Shown: positions 1 to 6,254 of the stretch, one piece after another
Layout of the letters: the number at the start of each line of letters is the position of its first letter
How positions within the stretch are numbered: the first letter of the stretch is position 1
Origin: an uncultured Allobaculum sp.
GTDB taxonomy: Bacteria; Bacillota_I; Bacilli_A; Erysipelotrichales; Erysipelotrichaceae
Length of the DNA stretch: 9,347 nucleotides
Reading direction: 5' to 3'
Assembly (NCBI GenBank): GCA_948467695.1
Contig: CAOKFJ010000051.1
Coordinates: 1-9,347, forward strand
The notes under the pieces: model-generated
The model's input: the letters and a program-made list of their open reading frames with translations, nothing else
Databases searched by the model: none
Told to the model about the DNA's origin: nothing
Position numbers and translations under genes: made by a program

Positions 1-195
1 ATCGACACTTCTTTTTTTCACCAGAGCAAGTCTGCGTTTTGTGTCACTTTGTGCCACAACTGTCCCGCTTGTTTTCGCGTGCTCATCCATATAGCCATGC
101 ACCTGAGCGACAATAGCAGCATCATGCTTGAACAGATGAGCCGGCGTCAGAGAAAAACAGCATTTTTCTGGGTTTTTCCGCCCTTTTTCAGGCAT
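1..195 (-). CDS. Hypothetical protein, N-terminal part (gene runs off the left edge)
   Basis: Reading leftward from an ATG at 195-193, the frame stays open for 65 codons to base 1, so only the N-terminus is present. A good ribosome-binding site, AAGGGGGTG, lies a few bases upstream of the ATG on the minus strand, and this is the main reason to accept the start. The protein begins MPEKGRKNPEKCC and is rich in lysine and arginine, with a basic stretch (TKRRLALVKKR) near the window edge. I do not recognise a family, and 65 residues are too few to assign a function. The gene is divergent from mraZ and shares its 250-bp upstream region, including a MraZ-box-like array 42 bases before its start. 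An open frame of this length could occur by chance, so the call rests on the ribosome-binding site and the position. Confidence 0.45.
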   Translation of the reverse strand, partial: MPEKGRKNPEKCCFSLTPAHLFKHDAAIVAQVHGYMDEHAKTSGTVVAQSDTKRRLALVKKRSVD

Positions 196-236
196 TTTCA
201 CCCCCTTGAACTGCTCGTTTTCCAAAAATCAGGGAT

Positions 237-269
237 TTTCCCCCACTTTACCCTCACCAATCTCCCACC
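237..269 (-). promoter_or_regulatory. Three 11-bp direct repeats resembling a MraZ box, facing the divergent gene
   Basis: On the minus strand the bases read as three consecutive 11-mers: GGTGGGAGATT, GGTGAGGGTAA and AGTGGGGGAAA, with core GTGRGRG. MraZ proteins are known to bind direct repeats of a GTG/TGGG-type core spaced about one helical turn apart (TGGGN with 5-nt spacers in E. coli, AAAGTG-type repeats in Mollicutes). The array lies between the divergent gene's start and the mraZ promoter and resembles the array just before mraZ. The repeats are seen directly; MraZ binding is inferred. Confidence 0.45.
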
Positions 270-272
270 GTT

Positions 273-362
273 TGAACACGTTTTCAATTTGTGCTTTATA
301 TAAAGCGTTTTCAGGCGATCGATTTATTTCCTGCACGTTCTTGAATTGTGAAAACGTTTTGG
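273..362. promoter_or_regulatory. Three CG-centred LacI-family/cre-like operator candidates
   Basis: Three 14-bp sites share a central CG with A-rich and T-rich arms: TGAACACGTTTTCA (273-286), ATAAAGCGTTTTCA (300-313) and TGAAAACGTTTTGG (349-362). The first and third are near-palindromes of the TGAAAACG:CGTTTTCA type bound by LacI-family regulators, and they also resemble CcpA cre sites (TGWAANCGNTNWCA) with one or two mismatches. The third ends nine bases before the mraZ -35 box. The sequence match is direct; which protein binds, if any, is unknown, and AT-rich DNA can produce such matches by chance. Confidence 0.3.
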
Positions 363-370
363 GATTTGAA

Positions 371-399
371 TTGAGAAAAGCCCCTGCAGGGGGTATAAT
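371..399 (+). promoter_or_regulatory. Sigma-A type promoter of the mraZ operon
   Basis: The -35 box is TTGAGA (371-376) and the -10 box is a perfect TATAAT (394-399), with an optimal 17-bp spacer. Transcription should start near 406, giving a leader of about 40 nt before the mraZ ATG. The spacer contains the perfect 12-bp palindrome CCCCTGCAGGGG (381-392), which could be an operator or could simply stiffen the spacer. Confidence 0.85.
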
Positions 400-407
400 G
401 CACGTAC

Positions 408-437
408 AAAGTAGGAGTTTGTGTCAGAAAGTGGGGG
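408..437 (+). promoter_or_regulatory. Probable MraZ operator: three 10-bp direct repeats before mraZ
   Basis: Three consecutive 10-mers, AAAGTAGGAG, TTTGTGTCAG and AAAGTGGGGG, run from just past the expected transcription start to the ribosome-binding site of mraZ. The first and third match the AAAGTG core of known MraZ boxes closely, and the middle one keeps the GTG. MraZ is known to repress its own operon from such direct repeats, so autoregulation here is likely. The last repeat overlaps the shine-dalgarno region (GGGGGTGAT), so bound MraZ would sit across the start of the transcript. Confidence 0.6.
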
Positions 438-446
438 TGATGACAC

Positions 447-878
447 ATGTTCATGGGCGAGTACACGCACAACATCGATCGTAAGGGGCGGTTGATTATG
501 CCCGCCAAATTCCGCGAAGAACTCGGCGAGCGTGTATATGTGACCCGCGGTATGGACGGCTGCCTCAATGTCTACACACTGGAAGAATGGACCAGCGTGT
601 ATCAGAAATATTCCTCCCTCCCTTCTACCAACCCGGACGCACGCATGTTCATGCGTTTTTTCATGGCTAAAGCGACGGAAGTCGAACCGGATGCGCAGGG
701 GCGCATCCTGATTCCCGCCTCGCTGATCGCCGAAGCCGGACTGGTGAAGGAATGCTACATTCTCGGAGTTGCCAATCATGTCGAGATTTGGTCAAAAGAG
801 CGCTGGCTCTCTCTCCAGGAGGAAATGCTTCCTTCCTATGAGAAGTTTGCGGAAAATCTGACAACCCTGCTCGGCTAG
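447..878 (+). CDS. mraZ: Transcriptional regulator MraZ
   Basis: This 143-residue protein has the full family length. MraZ is a DNA-binding protein of the AbrB/SpoVT swapped-hairpin fold that forms ring-shaped oligomers and controls the dcw cluster by binding direct repeats upstream of itself. The N-terminus MFMGEYTHNIDRKGRLIMPA is diagnostic, with the first DxxGR motif at residues 11-15. A second copy, DAQGR at 82-86, marks the duplicated domain. The ATG at 447 is preceded by GGGGGTGAT, a good match to the 16S rRNA anti-SD. It is the first gene of the plus-strand operon, 12 bases ahead of rsmH, and its leader carries a likely MraZ operator. Identification is secure. Confidence 0.97.
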   Translation: MFMGEYTHNIDRKGRLIMPAKFREELGERVYVTRGMDGCLNVYTLEEWTSVYQKYSSLPSTNPDARMFMRFFMAKATEVEPDAQGRILIPASLIAEAGLVKECYILGVANHVEIWSKERWLSLQEEMLPSYEKFAENLTTLLG

Positions 879-890
879 TTTGGAGGTTTC

Positions 891-1826
891 ATGGAACATA
901 TCAGCGTTCTTCTTCACGAATCGATCGACATGCTCGACATCAAGCCGGACGGCATTTATGTCGACTGCACTCTCGGGCGCGGCGGTCATTCAAGCGAAAT
1001 TTTAAAGCGTATCCCGCAAGGTCATTTGTACGCGTTTGATCTCGATCAGAGTGCAATTGACGAAAGCCGCCCACGTCTGGAGGCGATTGCGGACAACTTC
1101 ACGCTGATTCATGCTCCGTTTGAACAGTTCAACGAGGAGCTTGACCGGCTTCACGTTGGAAAAGTCGACGGCATACTGATGGACCTTGGCGTATCCTCTC
1201 CGCAGTTTGACGATCCCGAACGCGGTTTTTCCTACCGCTTCGACGCGCGTCTGGACATGCGAATGGATCAGACACAGGAACTTGATGCCGCGGCTATCGT
1301 CAACACCTATCCTCGCGAAGAGCTTCTACGCGTTCTGCGCGAATACGGTGAGGAACCGAATGCCAACCGCATTGTCAACGCCATTCTCAACGCCCGTTCG
1401 ATTCATCCTGTCGAAACGACATTTGAACTGAACGATATTATCCGGCAGGCTCTGCCCGCCGCTGTTCTCAAGAAGAAAGGTCACCCCGCGAAACAGACAT
1501 TCCAGGCACTGCGCATGGAAGTCAACCGCGAGCTGCCGCAGCTGAGAAGTGCTCTTGAACAAGGACTCGACCGCCTTAATCTGCACGGACGCATGGCTGT
1601 CATCACCTTTCACTCTCTTGAAGACCGCATCGTCAAACAGGCATTCGCCGCAAGGGCGCTGCCGAAAAAAGTCAACCGGCGCATTCCAATCGCAGGGGAA
1701 GAAAAACTGGAATACCGCTTAATCAATAAAAAACCGGTACTGTCAAGCGAAGCGGAGCTTGAAGAGAACAACCGTGCGCATAGTGCAAAACTAAGGGGAG
1801 TTGAACGAATTGAAGTCGAAAACTAA
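891..1826 (+). CDS. rsmH: 16S rRNA (cytosine-1402-N4)-methyltransferase RsmH
   Basis: This 311-residue enzyme uses S-adenosylmethionine to methylate N4 of C1402 in 16S rRNA, in the decoding centre of the small subunit. It has typical RsmH (formerly MraW) length. Visible motifs are the SAM-binding loop LGRGGHS (28-34), the acidic strand end FDLDQSA (49-55), ILMDLGVSSPQFD (95-107) with RGFSYRFDARLDMRMD (111-126), HPAKQTFQALRMEVNREL (198-215), and ITFHSLEDRIVK (238-249). The ATG at 891 follows a GGAGG site six bases upstream. The gene follows mraZ directly and its last 17 bases overlap the ftsL start, so the genes are probably translated from one message. No odd features were seen. Confidence 0.98.
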   Translation: MEHISVLLHESIDMLDIKPDGIYVDCTLGRGGHSSEILKRIPQGHLYAFDLDQSAIDESRPRLEAIADNFTLIHAPFEQFNEELDRLHVGKVDGILMDLGVSSPQFDDPERGFSYRFDARLDMRMDQTQELDAAAIVNTYPREELLRVLREYGEEPNANRIVNAILNARSIHPVETTFELNDIIRQALPAAVLKKKGHPAKQTFQALRMEVNRELPQLRSALEQGLDRLNLHGRMAVITFHSLEDRIVKQAFAARALPKKVNRRIPIAGEEKLEYRLINKKPVLSSEAELEENNRAHSAKLRGVERIEVEN

Positions 1827-2115
1827 AAACAAACGCAAGTCATCCAGCAGATGGATCCCTTTTTCCACAAAAATATCCGCTCTGGTTTTTGCTGTATTTG
1901 GCTGTATCTATATCTACACCACCGTCTTTCTGCCAAACTCTTCCGCAGGGCTTTCCGTTGAAAACGAAGAACTGATCGCGGAAATCAAGGAAGACACTGC
2001 CGCCATCCAGAAACTGAAAGCGAAGATCGCCGACCTTGAAGGAAAAGGTCATGTTCTTGGCATGCTGGAAGGGCAGATGCAGGAAGACCGCAGCCACGTC
2101 TATTACTACGAGTAA
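1810..2115 (+). CDS. ftsL: Cell division protein, FtsL type
   Basis: This small bitopic membrane protein of 101 residues occupies the usual ftsL slot between rsmH and the division PBP. FtsL pairs with the DivIC/FtsB protein in the divisome and helps activate septal peptidoglycan synthesis. The N-terminus is cytoplasmic and very basic (KSKTKNKRKSSSR), followed by one membrane helix at about residues 20-40. The helix is followed by an extracellular coiled-coil segment rich in Glu, Lys, Leu and Ile. The start chosen is TTG at 1810, about ten bases after AAGGGGAG; the TTG at 1801 is too close to that site. The gene overlaps rsmH by 17 bases. FtsL sequences are poorly conserved, so the name rests on topology, length and gene order more than on motifs. 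Confidence 0.8.
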   Translation: MKSKTKNKRKSSSRWIPFSTKISALVFAVFGCIYIYTTVFLPNSSAGLSVENEELIAEIKEDTAAIQKLKAKIADLEGKGHVLGMLEGQMQEDRSHVYYYE

Positions 2116-2479
2116 GGTTACAAGATTCGCGTGCCTGTTCTGAGCAGTCCCGGACATCTTCAGAGTATATCGAAGATCTCCCGCTGCTCTTTCTTCATGT
2201 TTGGGGATATTTATCTTCTCAAAGAAAGCCTCTGCCGGGATTTCTGTCATTCCATCCGATTTTCGACAGACGATAGGCATGTTCGGAATTTCATCCTCTT
2301 TTGAATTTTGAAGCGTACAGTACATGCTGCACCGTTTTAAAAACACATGCCGGATTATGTTGAATTTGTAACTTTAATTCCGTATTTTTATCCACTATAT
2401 TTAATTGATGTTCCTTATGTAAATTCCGCGCCCGCTATATGGCGCGTTTCCATACGTCTTTTTCGGAAAGGAGGAAGAC
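2116..2479. other. Unusual 364-bp spacer between ftsL and the PBP gene
   Basis: These genes are usually adjacent, so a gap of this size stands out. The first part (about 2116-2346) has near-average composition. On the minus strand it could encode about 76 residues with protein-like composition (including TEIPAEAFFEKINIPKHEER), but that frame continues antisense into ftsL and I recognise no family. The second part (about 2335-2425) is clearly AT-rich. It holds a weak promoter candidate, TTGAAT-17 bp-TATTTT (2360-2388), matching four of six bases in each box. A hairpin with a 6-bp all-GC stem (CGCGCC/GGCGCG, 2427-2446) lies just before the PBP ribosome-binding site. The spacer could be a decayed insertion or a separate control region for the PBP gene. 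Confidence 0.5.
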
Positions 2480-4889
2480 ATGAGCAAAAAGCACAACCAG
2501 AAAAACAGAAATTCAGGAAGCATTTTTTCCTTTAATTCCCGTATCCTTCAAATCTCGCTGATCTTCGGTGTGTGCATGGCTGTGGTCCGGCACCTATGTT
2601 CTCAATCCCGCCATTCACAACTCGATTGTGCGCGAAATTGATCCCGGTTCGCGCGGACAGATCTTTTCACGCAAAGGCGAAGCGATTGCGACAACCGCAC
2701 CCGCCTACACCATCGCCGCCAACTTCGACAACCGCACGGAAGAGCAGAAAGCCAAAGACGACCGCATTATTCAGGGACAGCGCAACCAGGCGCTCGATAA
2801 TGCGGAACTCGCCGGACGAACCGAACAGGTTACCGCCGCGCTCGAAACGAGCGACAGCTATAATGCCGGCACTTTTGTGTTGGATAAAAAAGCCTTTGCC
2901 AAAGCAGTCAAAGAAGTGCTCGGCGACAGCGTCAATGAAGAAAATGTCCTCAAACTGCTTGAGAACGGCGAAAAAAACGGCTATGCCCAGATTGAGCTGG
3001 GAACCGGAACCAAACGCATCACCGCCGAGCAGAAAGAACGGCTTGCGGCAATGAAAATTCCCGGCATGAGCTTCATCGACGATACCCGCCGTTCGTATCC
3101 CATCACGCCCTTCTCATCGCAGGCCATCGGATTTGCCGCCTACAACGACTATACGAGCACGCTGAGCGGTCGATACGGTCTCGAGCAGTCGCTCAACGCC
3201 TACCTTGCGAGCAAGAACGGCATCACCACCTATGCCGCATCGCGCGGACAGACCAAACTGCCTGGAAGCGAAGTGGTCATCCAGGACAAGGAAGACGGTG
3301 ATGATGTGACACTCACCATCGACCTGAGCCTTCAGCAGACGGTGGAAACCGTCCTTGAACAGACGATGGATACCGGTCTGGCGCAGCAGGCATGGGCAAT
3401 CGTCATCAACCCTAAAACCGGCGAAATCCTCGCCTGGGGTTCCGCACCGACATTCGACCAGAATATGCACCTCGAGCTTCCCGAAAGCGCCGACAACATT
3501 TCGCAGCGTCCGATGGAGCCCGGCTCGGTTGTCAAACCGCTCGTCTATGCCGCCGCGATCGACTCCGGCGTCTATCCCTCCGATGACACGACATACCGCG
3601 CAGGCTTCTTCTCGTATGTGGTCAATCCGACCAACAATATGATTACCCGCATCAGCAATGAAGAAAACACGCAGTATCCGACAATTCGAGATGCGCTGGG
3701 CACCGACTATGGTGTACTGACTTTCGCCGACGGTCTGGCGCATTCGTCCAACATCGCCATCTGCGAACTGCTCTCCAACTACCTCGATCAGCCGACTTTC
3801 AACAAGTATCTTGACGCGTTCAAGCTGTTTGAACCGGTCGGCACGCCGTTTATCCGCGAGCAGATCGGCATTCGAAACACAAGCAACGCCACCGACTACC
3901 TCTCTACGGGATTTGGCCAGGCGTCCTCCATGTCCGTTCTGGCGCTGTGCCAGGCGTACACCGCCATCTTCAACGATGGCAAGATGATGAAACCCTACAT
4001 CGTCGATTCGATATCCGATCCGCAGACCGGCAAGATTCTGCAGAAATTCAAACCGGAATGCGTCGGCTATCCCATCACCGCCTCCACCGCCAAAAAAGTG
4101 CGCGAACTGATGGTCGGTGTCGGCGGCGAGGGCATGACGGGTGAGCGATTCACCATCGATGGTATCGACATCGCGCTCAAAACCGGTACCGGTGAAATCT
4201 TCAACCTTGAGCAGGGCGGCTACGATAAAACCAACTACACATCGACCGTCGTCGGCGCCGCACCCGCGGACGATCCGCAGGTTATGGTTCTCTGGGGCAT
4301 GCAGGGTCCCAACTATCTGGGCTACTCCGGCGATTACTACAAAGACATCATGAAGGCTGCTATTCAGGCTGCCGGTGTCAACATGAAGTCCGCCCAGGAA
4401 GAAGTGAACACGCAGGAGGGCAATATCGGATGGAAGACCTACGACATGCCTTCGCTTGTCAGTCACTCGGTCACCTACGCCAACGAAAAAATGGCCTCGA
4501 AAGATTCCCGCACCGTTATTCTGGGCGATGGCGACACCATCGTCGACCAGTATCCAAAAGCCGGCGCTTCGATCAACTCCAACGATACAATCCTGCTTCT
4601 GACAAATTCCCAGACCATCACAATGCCTGACATGACCGGATGGACCCGCAAGGATCTGACCGCGTTCTGGCATCTGACCGGCATTCAGGTCATCAACGAC
4701 GGTTTTGGAACAGTCATCTCGCAATCGATTCCTGCAGGAACCGTTATTCCCGCCGGCGAAGCGATTGAAGTCAAGCTCTGGCAGCAGAACAGCATCAAGA
4801 GACCCGAAGACGAAGATTCGCAAGATGGAGAAAATTCCGACTCCAGCCAGTCTTCACCCCAGCAGATCAATCCATCAGCCGACAGCTGA
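2480..4889 (+). CDS. Class B penicillin-binding protein with PASTA domains (PBP2X/PBP2B/SpoVD type), frameshifted near the N-terminus
   Basis: This is a division-type peptidoglycan D,D-transpeptidase that cross-links septal wall outside the membrane. The main frame (GTG 2568 to TGA 4889, 773 codons) shows a dimerisation domain beginning near GSRGQIFSRKGEAIATT. The transpeptidase motifs are SVVK (Ser320 nucleophile, Lys323), SSN (393-395) and KTGT (538-541). Two PASTA domains (about 625-683 and 684-748) and an acidic Ser/Gln tail follow. This frame lacks the cytoplasmic tail and most of the membrane anchor and is closed upstream by TGA at 2559. Those missing parts (MSKKHNQKNRNSGS, then RILQISLIFGV) are encoded in another frame from ATG 2480, behind a strong AAAGGAGG site. 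Restoring one GT unit at 2568-2574 joins the frames into 803 residues and adds 30 to the numbers above. It could be a genuine mutation or a sequencing error. Confidence 0.9.
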
Positions 4890-4936
4890 TCTGCGTTCTT
4901 CACGCAGGGGATACATTCCAGAACCGATACAGAAAA

Positions 4937-4977
4937 AAGCGCGCAGTCCTCTTCGCTTTGAAGAGAGCTGCGCGCTT
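4937..4977. terminator. Bidirectional intrinsic terminator between the PBP gene and the PH-domain gene
   Basis: A 10-bp outer stem, AAGCGCGCAG paired with CTGCGCGCTT, continues into CTCTTC/GAAGAG after a wobble and one mismatch, with a loop of about five bases. Six A residues on the left (4933-4938) give a U tract for minus-strand transcripts; TTGTTCGTTTT on the right serves plus-strand ones. It fits the convergent gene ends on both sides and marks the end of the dcw-type operon. A smaller hairpin, CTGCGT/ACGCAG (4891-4907), sits right after the PBP stop codon without a T tract. Confidence 0.85.
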
Positions 4978-5028
4978 GTTCGTTTTCAAAACCGAAGACG
5001 CTTTCGCGCTCTGCCCTGGCGGCAGTCG

Positions 5029-5412
5029 CTATCGCAGAATAGCGCTCGAAAGAATGTGATCGAACTCGCGGATATCGCAATCCGGGCTCAGATTGATTTT
5101 GAATCTGCCGGATTTTGTCCAGAGTTCAAGTTCCGTGCTCAAATCGAACAGAAGGCCGGTGTTTTCCGTCGACCACATATCGACAGAACGATACGGAATG
5201 GAGAAGATTTCCGTTTTCTTGCCGGTAATTCCCTGCTTGTCCATGATCAGAATGCGCTTGTTGGTCAGCGCCGCCTGATCGCGAACAGTGCGGTAGCACT
5301 GAAGGATCTGTTCGCCTCCCGTCAGCAAGGACATCAGTTTCTCGCTCGGTTTTGCTTTGGAAAAGAAGGTCCATTCCAGTTTGATTTCGTCTTTTACATT
5401 ATTTTCGTCCAT
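5029..5412 (-). CDS. Bacterial PH-domain protein (bPH_1-like)
   Basis: This 127-residue soluble protein has no signal peptide or membrane helix. The central part resembles the bacterial pleckstrin-homology family (Pfam bPH_1): ALTNKRILIMDKQGITGKK (48-66) followed by EIFSIPYRSVDMWS (68-81) and a series of short alternating strands (FDLSTELELW, RFKINL), ending in the helix IREFDHILSSAI. The molecular role of these standalone PH-like proteins is mostly unknown. I chose the ATG at 5412 because AGGGAGA lies six bases upstream; an in-frame ATG at 5439 lies inside a hairpin and has no such site. The gene lies 62 bases downstream of proC on the same strand and no promoter is obvious, so it is probably the last gene of that operon, ending at the bidirectional terminator. 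Confidence 0.85.
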   Translation of the reverse strand: MDENNVKDEIKLEWTFFSKAKPSEKLMSLLTGGEQILQCYRTVRDQAALTNKRILIMDKQGITGKKTEIFSIPYRSVDMWSTENTGLLFDLSTELELWTKSGRFKINLSPDCDIREFDHILSSAILR

Positions 5413-5428
5413 ACATTTCTCCCTGAAG

Positions 5429-5455
5429 ACGGTATCCATGCAGATACCGTTTTTT
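5429..5455 (+). terminator. Hairpin with T tract between proC and the PH-domain gene
   Basis: An 8-bp perfect stem, ACGGTATC paired with GATACCGT, has a 6-base loop and is followed on the plus strand by a run of six T. It has the form of an intrinsic terminator for plus-strand transcription, yet no plus-strand gene leads into it. In the minus-strand operon transcript the same hairpin would form a few bases before the ribosome-binding site of the PH-domain gene, where it could affect translation or mRNA stability. The structure is certain; its role is not. Confidence 0.5.
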
Positions 5456-5474
5456 CATATGCATAAAAATGCGC

Positions 5475-6254
5475 TTATTTTTCCTGAATCGCTTCGATTG
5501 CTTCAATGACCGCTCTTCGAAAGCCGTCCTTTTCAAGCGTTACAATGCCTCGAATGGTTGTTCCGCCAGGCGAGCAGATTTCGTTTTTGAACACCGAAGG
5601 CTCTGTTCCATCGCGCGAAAGCATCGCGCCGGCGCCATAAACGGTCTGCGCGCTCAGTTTTGCGGCGATCGCACGCGGAAGTCCATATTTCACGCCTGCA
5701 TCGGCAAGCGCTTCGGCAAACAGCCCCAGAAACGCCGGTCCGCAGCCGGAGATGGTTCCCGCAATGCCAAACAGCGCTTCCGATACCGGAACCACTGCTG
5801 CAAGGGGCGCAAACATCATCTGCAGCATCTCGCTCTCTTTATCGCCCATAGTATTGGGTTCTTCCACAATAAGCGTTCCCGCAAGCGCCGCCATGGCTGT
5901 ATTGGGCATAACGGAAACATGCGGTATGCCGATCAGCGGTTCCGCCAGACGTTCATGCGTAATGCCTGCAGCTACGCTGATGACAAATTTGCCGTGCAGA
6001 TGCGGCGCGATCTGCTCGATTACACCATCCACCTGCGCGGGTTTGCACGCAAGAATAATCACATCCACCGCCTGGCAGAGTTCCTGAGGGGACGCGCAGG
6101 GAATTGCATGCATGCGCGCGCAGTTTTCTTTGAGTTTGTCCTGATGCGGCGCATAGGCATACACCTCCACCACATCGCGCATTTTCGCGTTGTTCCAGCC
6201 TTCGACAATCGCCTGCGCCATTTTGCCAAAGCCGATCATTCCAGTTTTGATCAT
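5475..6254 (-). CDS. proC: Pyrroline-5-carboxylate reductase
   Basis: ProC reduces 1-pyrroline-5-carboxylate to L-proline with NAD(P)H, the last step of proline synthesis, in the cytoplasm. The 259-residue length is slightly short of the usual 265-280 residues. The N-terminal Rossmann fold shows MIGFGKMAQAIVEGW (6-20) and the conserved ILACKPAQV (67-75). The C-terminal dimerisation domain has GCGPAFLGLFAEALADAGV (170-188) and the family signature around ICSPGGTTIRGIVTLEKDGF (226-245). I placed the start at ATG 6254, which overlaps the stop of the upstream hydrolase (TGATG) and has CAGGAG about nine bases before it; a GTG one codon earlier is also possible. The overlap suggests translational coupling. 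No proA or proB is present in this window. Confidence 0.96.
   Translation of the reverse strand: MIKTGMIGFGKMAQAIVEGWNNAKMRDVVEVYAYAPHQDKLKENCARMHAIPCASPQELCQAVDVIILACKPAQVDGVIEQIAPHLHGKFVISVAAGITHERLAEPLIGIPHVSVMPNTAMAALAGTLIVEEPNTMGDKESEMLQMMFAPLAAVVPVSEALFGIAGTISGCGPAFLGLFAEALADAGVKYGLPRAIAAKLSAQTVYGAGAMLSRDGTEPSVFKNEICSPGGTTIRGIVTLEKDGFRRAVIEAIEAIQEK

Noticed and set aside
49..484. Two short plus-strand open frames before mraZ
   Set aside because: They cover the promoter and operator region, lack ribosome-binding sites, and overlap a minus-strand frame with a good one.
1840..2346. 168-codon minus-strand open frame over ftsL and the spacer
   Set aside because: The part antisense to ftsL is a shadow. 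The 2116-2346 part is mentioned as a possible remnant, but no family or convincing start supports calling a gene.
2388..2396. DnaA-box-like TTATCCACT
   Set aside because: It is a single 8-of-9 match in AT-rich DNA with no cluster of boxes and no origin context.
3114..4823. 569-codon open frame antisense to the PBP gene
   Set aside because: It is a shadow frame made possible because the PBP gene rarely uses TTA, CTA and TCA codons in that register; the plus-strand frame has clear transpeptidase motifs, and no start signal or family resemblance is seen on the minus strand.
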